From the NCBI GenBank assembly GCA_031287585.1, contig JAITST010000482.1, positions 1 to 17,642 of the forward strand: 17,642 nt of DNA, read 5' to 3'. Every line of letters starts with the position of its first letter. The first letter of the stretch is position 1. The notes under the pieces were generated by a model. That model ran no database searches and was not told the origin of the DNA. It worked only from the letters and a program-made list of their open reading frames with translations. Below, in pieces: positions 1-7,699 of the stretch. The stretch comes from Planctomycetaceae bacterium. GTDB lineage: Bacteria > Planctomycetota > Planctomycetia > Pirellulales > Thermoguttaceae. Position numbers and translations under genes: made by a program.

Positions 1-30
1 AATAGGGAGATACTGCGCCCGCATTCTGTA

Positions 31-55
31 AAAACCGCCTAATTCAAGCGGTTTT
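31..55. terminator. Hairpin terminator, probably bidirectional
   Basis: Perfect 8-bp stem AAAACCGC (31-38) and GCGGTTTT (48-55) with a 9-nt loop. The GC core is bordered by an A-tract and a T-tract, so either strand ends in a U-run. It would terminate a gene lying left of the window. The rest of 56-375 is AT-rich and shows no convincing gene; the one minus-strand ORF there is low-complexity and lacks start signals. Confidence 0.5.
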
Positions 56-375
56 GGAATAATGAGCGGGGAAAATTGCAGCATTTTTTGAAATTTGAGT
101 AACTTTTCAGACGAGGGGAGCGTTTGAGTCAAGAATTTTTATATTTAGTGGGTTGTTAGAAGTTACCAATATCAATTTCACTAAATTGCTTAAATTAAAG
201 ATCCCGAACAAGTCTATTATTGGAATTTTTTTACTTTGCAATTGACGTGGCAATTTTGTTGCATGGTAACGCGGATGCGGTTGGCAAGTCACGTTCCATA
301 TCTTTCATTTTTCTGTCCCGCCTGTTATACTAAACACGTTTGATTTTCCGTTTCAACTTTACACCTACATTAAAT

Positions 376-1536
376 ATGTCATCAGAACCTATCAATAAAC
401 CTGCCGAACCTGAAATTTCTCTTGCTGAACGTGTTTTTTGGCTTTTTGTTCGCGTTGTGATTTGTGTTGTTTTAATTGCGTTATTTATTTGGTTTGTGCG
501 ACCGAAGCCGGGTGTTGTTGACTTCGATATTTCCGGTGATACGATGGGAACTCTTTATCACGTTATACTTGCTGGCGTGCCTGAATACGAGGACAAAACG
601 GCGGTCGAGACCGAGATTCAACGCGAACTCGACAAAATCGACTCGCTAATGTCAACATTCAAAGACGACTCCGAAGTCTCGCGGTTTAACGTGTCGGAGT
701 CAACTGATTGGTTTACTGTTTCGGCGGAGACTGCGGAAGTGGTGGCGTTGGCGATTGATGTTTCACGGCTGACAGACGGGGCGTTTGATGTGACTGTTGC
801 ACCGTTGGCGGCGTTGTGGGGATTCGATAGTAAAGCGTCACACGCGCAAGAGCCGCCTACACAAGACGTAATCGACAACACGTTAAAATCTGTCGGTTGG
901 CAACATCTTGAAGTTCGACGTGAGCCGCCCGCGATAAAGAAGTCGTTACCGCAGTTGCAGATTGACCTATCCGGTATTGCAAAGGGTTACGCGGTTGACG
1001 CAGTCGCGGCGTTGTTGGAGCGTAAAAAAATTACGAACTACTTGGTCGAAATCGGCGGCGAAGTACGAACAAGCGGTACGAAACAGGCAGGTGTTGCGTG
1101 GGTAGCGGGAATCGAAAATCCGGTTTTAGACGACCAGAAAGACGCGACGGTGTTCACGAAAGTCGAAATGAAAAATAATGCGTTGGCAACCAGCGGCGAC
1201 TACCGGAGTTACCGTTCGTTCGATACGTTACGGGTTTCGCACATAATCGACCCGCGAACCGGCTCGCCGTTGGAACGAATGACAACCGAAGTCGCCGGGC
1301 ATTCAACATCGGTCTCAATTATTGACCCTGACGAACATTTAGCATCGGTTTCTATCCTCGCCCCGAAGTGCGCGAAAGCGGATGCGCTGGCAACAGCAAT
1401 GTTTGTGCTGGGCGAAACGAAAGCGACAGAGTTGGCGGAAAAGGAAAAAATTCCAATGCTAATGCTGTACAGAAACAAAAACGTAAATACAAGAATACGA
1501 ACGGTAGAGAGTAAAACCTTTCCGAAAACACGATAG
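376..1536 (+). CDS. apbE: ApbE-family FAD:protein FMN transferase, membrane-anchored
   Basis: This enzyme transfers FMN from FAD to a Thr/Ser of target flavoproteins outside the cytoplasmic membrane; known targets are Rnf/Nqr-type subunits. From the ATG at 376 it is 386 aa. An N-terminal transmembrane anchor covers about residues 19-42. Family motifs then follow in order: GDTMGTLYH (54-62), LMSTFKDDSEVSRFN (91-105), DGAFDVTVAPL (134-144), the DLSGIAKGYAVD flavin-binding segment (197-208), LVEIGGEVRTSG (223-234), ATSGDYRSY (271-279), HIIDPRTG (289-296) and ADALATAMFVLG (335-346). Length is typical of the family. An in-frame TTG at 340 would add 12 residues but lies before the more usual ATG, and neither has a Shine-Dalgarno. 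A short 12-codon-spaced repeat (SVSI.../SVSIL, about 312-328) interrupts the usual spacing before the ADALATA motif. No flavoprotein target gene is adjacent. The family call is firm; the target is unknown. Confidence 0.93.
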   Translation: MSSEPINKPAEPEISLAERVFWLFVRVVICVVLIALFIWFVRPKPGVVDFDISGDTMGTLYHVILAGVPEYEDKTAVETEIQRELDKIDSLMSTFKDDSEVSRFNVSESTDWFTVSAETAEVVALAIDVSRLTDGAFDVTVAPLAALWGFDSKASHAQEPPTQDVIDNTLKSVGWQHLEVRREPPAIKKSLPQLQIDLSGIAKGYAVDAVAALLERKKITNYLVEIGGEVRTSGTKQAGVAWVAGIENPVLDDQKDATVFTKVEMKNNALATSGDYRSYRSFDTLRVSHIIDPRTGSPLERMTTEVAGHSTSVSIIDPDEHLASVSILAPKCAKADALATAMFVLGETKATELAEKEKIPMLMLYRNKNVNTRIRTVESKTFPKTR

Positions 1537-1604
1537 ATATCTTCAAAAAACACCGACTCAAAACAGCAATGCCCGTACAATTAAGAAATTGCTAAACGAA
1601 CGGG

Positions 1605-2030
1605 ATGGAGGTTTTGGAAGTCGCCAGTAATCTTGGATACCGTTTCGGACGGCTTGACACGGAGGTTTCGTGGACGACAGAGATTCCGCCACGTCCGAGT
1701 GATTGGGCTTCGGTGGCTGTCAATGGATGCTTTTTCAAGAAAGGTATTTATCGTTTTTCTCTCGACTATGTCACGTCCAACTTGCAAAAGGTACCTTTGG
1801 TTTTTGTCGAAGAAGGGCTTGGCACTAAAACAACAGCACTACCTCACAAATGGTTGTTTTACAACGGTTCAATTAATTGGGAAAAGGTACGCTTGTACAA
1901 CATTTTTGATTGCGGCTATGCTGTTGTGGAGTATAAAACAATCGCTTATTCCCGTCAAAATAACATATACCGCACACGGTTGAAATTTGTAGAGACATTA
2001 TGTTCAACATTTGTACTGCCGCAAAACTGA
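1605..2030 (+). CDS. Unrecognised protein, possibly 5'-truncated
   Basis: This 141-aa ORF starts at ATG 1605, 68 bp after apbE, and I do not recognise its family. It has no signal peptide or transmembrane segment. Composition is protein-like, rich in aromatic residues (W, Y, F) in its second half, for example the segments HKWLFYNGSINWEKV and GYAVVEYKT. A second overlapping plus-frame (1633-1983) and a minus-frame are also open over part of it, which weakens the call. The first 26 nt contain a short sequence also found near 15542-15560, so the 5' end may derive from a dispersed repeat. An imperfect hairpin (CCCGT 1572-1576 with ACGGG 1600-1604) sits directly before the start. It could be a real small gene, the 3' remnant of a longer gene, or non-coding repeat. 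Confidence 0.35.
   Translation: MEVLEVASNLGYRFGRLDTEVSWTTEIPPRPSDWASVAVNGCFFKKGIYRFSLDYVTSNLQKVPLVFVEEGLGTKTTALPHKWLFYNGSINWEKVRLYNIFDCGYAVVEYKTIAYSRQNNIYRTRLKFVETLCSTFVLPQN
1612..1630 (+). repeat. Short dispersed repeat, copy 1
   Basis: This 19-nt stretch ends in GTCGCCAGTAA. It matches 15542-15560 at 16 of 19 positions, with the last 11-12 bases identical. The other copy lies next to the tRNA-Ser gene. Two copies of this length could be chance. Confidence 0.25.
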
Positions 2031-2204
2031 CCTTTTAACACGACTAAAACCATTCTTTTCTCCTCCACCATGACAATGTGATAAACGAACTCAAAACAGT
2101 TAAACATTTGGAGGACTGGCATCAAGACAATAAGTTTAGAACACTACTAATCGAAAACTTTCAACGTTTCTGGATAAATTCGTAACAATTTTTTAATGCG
2201 TAGG

Positions 2205-2287
2205 GCATAAATCTAAAATCTTTTTCCTCTCTTCGTGACATCGTGTTTTCGTGGTGAAAAAATTGTCCGTGAACGCTTACGAATTAT
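2205..2287 (-). repeat. Dispersed intergenic repeat, single-arm copy
   Basis: Read on the minus strand this stretch runs from TTCGTAAGCGTTCACGGAC through TTCACCACGAAAACACGATG to a TTTTAGATTTA end. A diverged copy with the same order of blocks is at 8926-8998, and a 13-nt piece is at 11116-11128. It sits between convergent genes at the 3' end of the methyltransferase gene. The rest of 2031-2283 shows nothing else supportable; a 35-codon GTG ORF at 2078-2185 has no family resemblance. Confidence 0.45.
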
Positions 2288-3132
2288 TTACTCTGCAATT
2301 TCTTTGCTATTGCCATTATAAATTCAGGGCTTGTACCGCAACAGCCGCCGATGTAGTTTGCTCCGATGGTTGTTAATTCAATTGCTTTTTCTGCGAATTG
2401 CTCTGGGGTTTGCGTATAGACCGTTTTGCCGTCAACAAAATTAGGCAAACCCGCGTTGCCTTTCATCCAGAGCGGTAGGTCTGTTACCGCTCTCATTCTT
2501 TTGCAGATAGGAATGAAACCGTCAATTCCTTGTCCACAGTTTGAACCGATTACGTCCGCTCCGGCGGCTGTCAACTGTTCTACCGCCTGTTCCGGTGTTT
2601 GTCCCATCATTGTTCGGTCTTTGTCTTTCCCCGAATCAAATACCACACAACCCACTACCGGTAATCCCGTTGTTTTCGCCGCCCGTACCGCTATCGCCGC
2701 TTCCGTCGCGTCGCTCATCGTTTCTACTACTATCGCGTCCGCACCGCCAGCCGCCAACGCCTTTGCTTGTTCCTGAAAGCCATCGAAGAGTTCTTGCTCC
2801 GTTACCTGTCCCATCATTATCATAAGACCGGAAGGTCCCATCGACGCGAACACTTTTACCTTGTCACCCGCGGCTTCTTTCGAGATTTCTACACCGGTTT
2901 GGTTTATCTCGTTTACTTTGTCCGCGAGGTTATGTTTCGCTAAAACAAAACGGCTCGCTCCGAATGTGTTTGTCAGTATAATCTGACTACCAGCGTTTAC
3001 GTAACATTTCGCAACGTCTAGCACCTTGCCGCGGTTTGTTAGATTCCATACGTCGGGATGAGTACCAAGTTCCAGTCCGCGTTGTTGGAGTTGAGTTCCC
3101 CAACCGCCGTCGGTGATTGTGGTGTTTGACAT
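2284..3132 (-). CDS. Homocysteine S-methyltransferase family protein
   Basis: This is a 282-aa TIM-barrel methyltransferase of the MetH N-domain/BHMT/MmuM family. These zinc enzymes transfer a methyl group to homocysteine or a related thiol. The N-terminus has the family's DGGWGTQLQQRG start (8-19) and the TNTFGASR segment (54-61). A conserved VVETM lies at 135-139. The zinc-binding cysteines are C199 in GSNCG and C264/C265 in GGCCGTSPE (262-270). At 282 aa it is a stand-alone Hcy-binding domain, without the cobalamin or methyltetrahydrofolate domains of MetH. The ATG at 3132 has no Shine-Dalgarno; the first residues align with the family start. The methyl donor cannot be read from the sequence (S-methylmethionine, betaine or a corrinoid partner). 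It is the most downstream gene of a minus-strand block, 142 bp after the PmoA-like gene, so cotranscription is possible but not shown. Confidence 0.88.
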   Translation of the reverse strand: MSNTTITDGGWGTQLQQRGLELGTHPDVWNLTNRGKVLDVAKCYVNAGSQIILTNTFGASRFVLAKHNLADKVNEINQTGVEISKEAAGDKVKVFASMGPSGLMIMMGQVTEQELFDGFQEQAKALAAGGADAIVVETMSDATEAAIAVRAAKTTGLPVVGCVVFDSGKDKDRTMMGQTPEQAVEQLTAAGADVIGSNCGQGIDGFIPICKRMRAVTDLPLWMKGNAGLPNFVDGKTVYTQTPEQFAEKAIELTTIGANYIGGCCGTSPEFIMAIAKKLQSK

Positions 3133-3274
3133 TTTTTGTGTGATTAGTTGAGAGTTAAATATCGTTAAATTGTTATTGAAAAAATCCCGTCCCGCAGGAA
3201 CGAAATGACGGTCAAACGGTAATCACCGGCATATCGTCCCTAACAGAACTGCTTATCGCTCTTGTACCTATTAA

Positions 3275-4297
3275 CTATTCTGTTTTCTGAAATTCATCAG
3301 ATAGTTTCTGAATACCGGCTTCTTCCGGTGTTCCGGCGAAGGCGACTGTTCTGTAACGCAACGTCAATTCTTCGCCCGCTTTGAATTCCCACGGGGTTTC
3401 CTTCGGTATGAACTGGAACGGGTTTGGCGAGATGTTGCCATAGTCGCGTGTGAACCACTTGCAATTTTTGAATACTGGAAACTTTTCTGTGTCCGGATAT
3501 TTCGGATGCAGGATTACCGCTACACCTTCCACTGCTTCCGTTCCCGCTCGTTTACCGTAGAATGCTATCCAGTCGGCTGGTTGTCCAAACGAGTCTTTCT
3601 GATTCGTCTTACCTGTTGACGTTAGCATATTGCCGCCGCCGTCAACTGATATGTCGGGCGTGACACGCACTCCGAACAAGCCGTGATTTGTCAGTTCAAT
3701 TTTGATGTCGGTCAGTGCTTTGAGTTTTATCTCCGCGTCGATTAGATAGTTTTGCGTACCTTCGATAAACTTTAACGTGAACGTGCGGCTGTCTTCGATT
3801 ATCGGTTCAGCGATTTTCATCGCCGCGTCAGGACGTCCCCAAATACAGGCATCTTTGATTACACACGATGTTTCCGACATTTCACCAAGCGTCACACCAC
3901 GCGAACGAATTTGTCCTCTGCCCAGCGTGTCTTGCCAGTAGTTACCACCGTTCACACGGTCAACTCCGAAGAACATGCCGCGATGATGAGGCCAAGGTAA
4001 TGATGTTTCTGTTACTAACGACAGACCGGTGACAGGACCGGCGAGCGGATAGAAGTACGGATACTTTTGATGTTGGAACGCACGGTAACTTGTTAGCGTT
4101 ACGTTGTTCCGGCGTATCCACGCCTGATACGTTAGTTCCGCCTTCGTATCGACTGTATAAGCCGTCAGATGCGAGACCGGTGCTTCACCGCCCATCGGTT
4201 TTATGACCGGCTTTTTGGCTTGAGCGTTGAGGGGTGTTGATAGTGACAATACCGCAATTATTACGCAGATTGACGCGGTTATAGTTGCACGTTTCAT
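3275..4297 (-). CDS. Secreted PmoA-like protein (DUF6807 family)
   Basis: This 340-aa exported protein has a Sec signal peptide of about 26 residues (MKRAT, then a hydrophobic core, then LNAQA). The mature part carries family hallmarks: the LPWPHHRGMFFGVDRVNGGNYWQD region with PHHRG at 103-107, a VTPDISVDGGGN stretch, and a C-terminal ELTLRYRTVAF strand. These match proteins labelled methane oxygenase PmoA or DUF6807. They are not methane monooxygenase subunits; in planctomycetes and Bacteroidetes they occur in carbohydrate-related loci and probably have a beta-sandwich, aldose-epimerase-like fold. The start is well fixed: an AAGGAG ribosome-binding site (4304-4309) lies 6 nt before the ATG. 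The nearby secreted Gfo/Idh/MocA gene suggests carbohydrate catabolism, but they lie on opposite strands. Enzymatic activity is unknown. Confidence 0.85.
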   Translation of the reverse strand: MKRATITASICVIIAVLSLSTPLNAQAKKPVIKPMGGEAPVSHLTAYTVDTKAELTYQAWIRRNNVTLTSYRAFQHQKYPYFYPLAGPVTGLSLVTETSLPWPHHRGMFFGVDRVNGGNYWQDTLGRGQIRSRGVTLGEMSETSCVIKDACIWGRPDAAMKIAEPIIEDSRTFTLKFIEGTQNYLIDAEIKLKALTDIKIELTNHGLFGVRVTPDISVDGGGNMLTSTGKTNQKDSFGQPADWIAFYGKRAGTEAVEGVAVILHPKYPDTEKFPVFKNCKWFTRDYGNISPNPFQFIPKETPWEFKAGEELTLRYRTVAFAGTPEEAGIQKLSDEFQKTE

Positions 4298-4328
4298 TGA
4301 ATACTCCTTGTGTTAAAAAAGTTGAACA

Positions 4329-4352
4329 TTCCGCCGATTAAAACCGGCGGAA
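4329..4352 (-). terminator. Candidate terminator after the LRR lipoprotein gene
   Basis: Perfect 8-bp stem TTCCGCCG (4329-4336) and CGGCGGAA (4345-4352) with an 8-nt loop, between the LRR gene and the PmoA-like gene. On the minus strand a T6 run follows, but about 8 nt after the stem, so termination may be partial. If it works, it separates the LRR gene from the genes after it. Confidence 0.4.
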
Positions 4353-4385
4353 ATACAATTACTACAATTCTGCCAACGAAGGCAG

Positions 4386-5354
4386 TTACTTTGTTTCCGT
4401 TTGTTCGGCTGATGCTTGCGGCTCTTCCGGTGTTTCTGTTATTGGTTCTTCATTATCGTTATTATCGTTTATGTCGCCTACCCCGCGAACATCGTCAATT
4501 ATTTTGCACTCCGGTAACTCGCCTGCCAACGTTACTACGCCTTCACGTGTCACCGCTGTTCTTGTTATGTACAACGTTTTTAACGTTTTGATTTTGGCAA
4601 TTGACTGTAACCCAGCATCGTGAATCGAAGTCCGCCCTAGATGCAGCCACGTTAGTTTTTTCAACTTTGTCAGAAATCCCAGCGTGTCGTCTGTGATTTT
4701 TGTTCCGTCGAGATTCAGCCACTCAATATTTTTCAGTTCACTCAACGATACCCGCGAATCATCGGATATAGACGTTAAATACAAATTCAACCTTTTCAGA
4801 TTCGGCAAGTTTACCAGCAACGCTACGTCGGAAACGACTGTTTCGCTAACGTCGATATCTTCAAGAGATACCATATTCACAAGCAACTCAATCGCGCTGT
4901 TAGTGATTGATGTTTTACTGATACGGATTTTCTTCAACTTCTGTAAGTTCGCCAATACCACTAAACCGTCGTCGGAAATTTGCGTTTTAGTCAACGTCAA
5001 CTCCTCAATGTTCGGAAAATATTCGACGATTTTGTTCATAGCGTTGTCACCAACTCGTGTATTATCAAGTTTCAGGACTTTGAGTGACGGCACTTTCGGC
5101 ACGTCATCCCAACCGGAATCATCGACTTGTCCAGAGAACTTCAATCCTTTGAGCCCCGTCAAGTTTGTATGCCCCGCGAGTACATCGCTCGGCGAACGGT
5201 CACTGAATTCAAGCGTACCGGTAAGTGGCGTGTCGTCCACAGGAACGTTCGGCTCATCGGAATCGTTTGATTTAGTACAACCAACACAAACAACTGCCAA
5301 CACGAACAACGTTATGACCGACAGTTTACGAAAAAATTCTGAATAAATACTCAA
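4386..5354 (-). CDS. Leucine-rich-repeat lipoprotein
   Basis: This 322-aa predicted lipoprotein has an N-terminal hydrophobic segment ending in VCVGC, with Cys26 as the likely lipidated residue. An acidic, Pro-rich linker follows (about 27-45). The body (about 60-290) consists of roughly 23-24-residue leucine-rich repeats of the pattern LxxLxLxxTxIxDxGL, as in LEELTLTKTQISDDGL and LTWLHLGRTSIHDAGL. The C-terminus is an acidic N/D/E-rich tail. Planctomycetes carry many such LRR lipoproteins, presumably for protein-protein contacts at the cell envelope; no enzymatic domain is visible. The start codon is TTG at 5352-5354. It is supported by AGGAG at 5361-5365, 6 nt upstream, and by the lack of any later in-frame ATG before the lipobox. 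Function is unassigned. Confidence 0.85.
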   Translation of the reverse strand: MSIYSEFFRKLSVITLFVLAVVCVGCTKSNDSDEPNVPVDDTPLTGTLEFSDRSPSDVLAGHTNLTGLKGLKFSGQVDDSGWDDVPKVPSLKVLKLDNTRVGDNAMNKIVEYFPNIEELTLTKTQISDDGLVVLANLQKLKKIRISKTSITNSAIELLVNMVSLEDIDVSETVVSDVALLVNLPNLKRLNLYLTSISDDSRVSLSELKNIEWLNLDGTKITDDTLGFLTKLKKLTWLHLGRTSIHDAGLQSIAKIKTLKTLYITRTAVTREGVVTLAGELPECKIIDDVRGVGDINDNNDNEEPITETPEEPQASAEQTETK

Positions 5355-5360
5355 CGTTAT

Positions 5361-5365
5361 CTCCT
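5361..5365 (-). promoter_or_regulatory. Ribosome-binding site deciding a TTG start
   Basis: AGGAG on the minus strand, with a 6-nt spacer to the TTG at 5354. This fixes the non-ATG start of the LRR lipoprotein and keeps its signal peptide intact. Confidence 0.7.
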
Positions 5366-5466
5366 AAAAAATAGTGATAAAACACGGACGATGATTTGAA
5401 GGTACAGACAACAATTGTAACTCAAATTTCTGAATAAACAACTACCGGTGAATTTTTTTTGTTTTT

Positions 5467-6096
5467 TTATTGCGTCAGCCCCGCGGCGGGAAGCCGTTTG
5501 TCGCAATGGGGACAGTAATGACTTGATACGTGCGGCATTATCACTTTGAATGGTTCGATGTTCAGCAATTCATTACAATTCGGGCATTTTTGTTTTGTCC
5601 CGACGGCTTGCTCACAAGGTTGTTTATTTATCAGGACTGCTATTTTTCCCCGTACTTCGGGGTTGGGGATTGTTGGATTCCAGAGTTGTACGAATTTTTG
5701 TATTGCGATTCTTTGGTTTGCTCCTTTTTGCGGGTCGTGAAGTATTATACTTTTGAACGGTTCAGATTCTGTCCGTATGAAAACCGAGAAATGACCGAAT
5801 CGTATGTTGTCCTCCAACTGGTGATTTATAATTACAAACGTTTCCGGCAGCAACAGTTCAACCTTTCCCAGTGCTTCGTTTGCGTCGTGAAATCTTACAA
5901 CAGCCGCGTTGAGACCGTTATTGATTGCGTGAGAAGCAAGTTTGTGAGTTCTGTTAGAACCGAGTTCACGATGAATATCGTTTTGGTTTACGCCGCGATT
6001 CAATGCACGGTATATCATAACCAAAGACGCGGCACCGCAACGGCGTTCGGTTGAAGTGTTGTGTTGAGGTTCAAAAGGGATTGGCTGCATCATCAT
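5467..6096 (-). CDS. C39-like cysteine peptidase with C-terminal zinc ribbon
   Basis: From the ATG at 6096 the protein is 209 aa. The N-terminal 160 residues resemble papain-like peptidase family C39: nucleophile Cys20 in RRCGAASLVMIYRAL, His102 in GHFSVFI, and Asp121 in ILHDPQKG. The usual oxyanion-hole Gln six residues before the Cys is absent (Thr there); the nearest Gln is Q11, so activity is less certain. A short linker leads to a Cys4 zinc ribbon with CPNC (171-174) and CPHC (195-198). C39 domains usually process bacteriocin leaders inside ABC exporters, but no ABC transporter or precursor peptide is nearby. Three ATGs stand in tandem (6096, 6093, 6090) without a Shine-Dalgarno. A GTG at 6198 would add 34 hydrophobic residues, possibly a membrane anchor but more likely untranslated AT-rich DNA. 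It is divergent from the oxidoreductase gene. The substrate is unknown. Confidence 0.72.
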   Translation of the reverse strand: MMMQPIPFEPQHNTSTERRCGAASLVMIYRALNRGVNQNDIHRELGSNRTHKLASHAINNGLNAAVVRFHDANEALGKVELLLPETFVIINHQLEDNIRFGHFSVFIRTESEPFKSIILHDPQKGANQRIAIQKFVQLWNPTIPNPEVRGKIAVLINKQPCEQAVGTKQKCPNCNELLNIEPFKVIMPHVSSHYCPHCDKRLPAAGLTQ

Positions 6097-6281
6097 TCTA
6101 ATAGTGTGTAGTTGAAGAGTGGTCAAATAAAAAATCAACATCACGTATTGTATGTAAACTTTTGTAAACGTCAATAATACCAGCAACTCTCCCCCCACTT
6201 GAAATCGCCCGCTTGTTGTGCGAGAATGTTGCCCGTTGTGTTTTTTACTTTTTGATAATCAACTAACATCATGAGGTTTTT

Positions 6282-7595
6282 ATGCAAAACAGACGACAAT
6301 TTTTGTCCGTTGGCGGTGCTACCGCTTTGGCGGCATTGGCTTTTCCATCGCCTGCTGTGCTTGGTGCGGAGAAAGATAAGAAGTATCGCACCGCCCTTGT
6401 CGGAACCGGTTGGTGGGGGAACAACATTCTCAACACGGCTATCAACTCGAAAACTATCGAACCGGTCGCCATTGTAGATGTTGACCGCCGCCAGTTAAAC
6501 AACACGCTTACGTCGCTCAAAGAACGAGTCGGTATCGAGCCGCCGACTTTTTCCGACCATCGCGAGATGTTGGAAAAGTTGAAACCGGAAATCGTCATTG
6601 TCGCGACACCAGACCATTGGCATCCGCTAATTGTTATTGACGCGGTAAAGTCCGGTGCGCACGTTTACGTTGAGAAACCAATATGTCACACTATCAACGA
6701 GGGAATCGCGATGGTAAAGGCAGCACGCGGTAATGACCGTGTTGTTCAGGTCGGTACTCATCGCCGTGTTTCACCGCACAACATTTCCGCCCGTGAGTTC
6801 ATCAAGAGCGGTAAACTGGGCGTTATCGGTATGATTCGCGCGTTCGTACATTATCAGGGCGGTCAAACGCAACCCACTCCCGACGCGCCGATTCCCGAAG
6901 GTCTCGACTGGGACCGGTGGTGCGGACCGGCACCGCTTGTACCATTCAATCCGCAGATGCACCCGAAAGGTTTCCGCCGTTTTCTCAATTACGCTAGCGG
7001 ACAAATCGGCGATTGGGGGATTCACTGGCTCGACCAGATACTATGGTGTATGGACGATTACGAACCGTATCCGCGTCTCGTCGCGTCAACTGGCGGGCGT
7101 TTCGTCTGGGGGGATAACTCCGATTCGCCTGATACGCAGTCGGCGATTTTTCAGTTTGAAAAGTTTAACGTTGAGTGGGAACACCGTTGTTACAGCGGTA
7201 ACCCGACAGAGAAACATAATCTCGGTGTCTATTTCTATGGTACGAAAGGTACGTTACATCTAGGGTGGGAAGATGGCTGGTCGTTTTACAAAAGTGCAAA
7301 CGCGAACGGTACGTCGGAGGTTCACGTTGACCCGCAACTCGACAAACCGGACAACCAAAACATAGCCGGACTATGGACGGACTTAATTGAGTCTATCGAG
7401 AAAAAGAAACGTTCAGTCTGCGACATCGAACTAGGACATCGCAGTACAACAATGAGTCTGCTTGCAATGCTGTCGCTGAAACACGGAAAAAGTGTAACGT
7501 GGGACGGCAAAAAGCAAGAGATAGTAGGAGACGCGGAAGCGTCAAAGTTGTTGCGGAGAGATTACCGTGCGCCATACGTTTATCCTGAAATATGA
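6282..7595 (+). CDS. Tat-exported Gfo/Idh/MocA-family oxidoreductase
   Basis: This is a 437-aa NAD(P)-dependent sugar or polyol oxidoreductase. A twin-arginine signal is clear at the N-terminus: NRRQFLSVGG (3-12), a hydrophobic stretch and an AVLGA cleavage region near 25-29. The Rossmann fold begins with GTGWWGNN (41-48) and has VDVDRRQ at the end of strand 2. The conserved EKP motif is at 131-133. The C-terminal domain has the planctomycete-type segments DWDRWCGPAP (209-218) and GDWGIHWLDQ (243-252) with the likely catalytic-region His248. Exported members of this family often bring their cofactor with them through Tat. The start is supported by GAGG (6273-6276) 5 nt before the ATG. The gene precedes the beta-lactamase-like gene by 104 bp, with a hairpin between them. 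The substrate is unknown; the secreted PmoA-like protein nearby fits sugar metabolism. Confidence 0.92.
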   Translation: MQNRRQFLSVGGATALAALAFPSPAVLGAEKDKKYRTALVGTGWWGNNILNTAINSKTIEPVAIVDVDRRQLNNTLTSLKERVGIEPPTFSDHREMLEKLKPEIVIVATPDHWHPLIVIDAVKSGAHVYVEKPICHTINEGIAMVKAARGNDRVVQVGTHRRVSPHNISAREFIKSGKLGVIGMIRAFVHYQGGQTQPTPDAPIPEGLDWDRWCGPAPLVPFNPQMHPKGFRRFLNYASGQIGDWGIHWLDQILWCMDDYEPYPRLVASTGGRFVWGDNSDSPDTQSAIFQFEKFNVEWEHRCYSGNPTEKHNLGVYFYGTKGTLHLGWEDGWSFYKSANANGTSEVHVDPQLDKPDNQNIAGLWTDLIESIEKKKRSVCDIELGHRSTTMSLLAMLSLKHGKSVTWDGKKQEIVGDAEASKLLRRDYRAPYVYPEI

Positions 7596-7624
7596 TAAAC
7601 AACGGTAATAAAATTGTCAAATCC

Positions 7625-7652
7625 GTAGAGACTCGCGGCTGTGCGTCTCTAC
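7625..7652. repeat. Palindromic intergenic hairpin (terminator or REP-like)
   Basis: Perfect 8-bp stem GTAGAGAC (7625-7632) and GTCTCTAC (7645-7652) around a 12-nt loop, 30 bp after the oxidoreductase stop. There is no T-run after it. Palindromes with this GTAGAGAC arm recur as intergenic repeats in other bacterial groups, so it may be a mobile REP-like sequence as well as a transcript end. Confidence 0.45.
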
Positions 7653-7699
7653 AATGTCTATTATCATTAACCGTAAAACGCTAACCAAATTTAACAACA

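Noticed and set aside
2078..2185. Small GTG ORF of 35 codons
   Set aside because: No ribosome-binding site, no recognisable family and a weak start. Kept only as a possible remnant.
4684..5346. Long plus-strand ORF (220 codons) opposite the LRR lipoprotein
   Set aside because: It mirrors the repeats of the LRR gene on the other strand. The minus-strand gene has a Shine-Dalgarno, lipobox and clear LRR pattern.
5467..6198. Longer C39-like protein starting at GTG 6198 with a hydrophobic N-terminus
   Set aside because: The added 34 residues come from AT-rich DNA without a Shine-Dalgarno, and three ATGs stand right before the conserved domain. A membrane anchor cannot be fully excluded.
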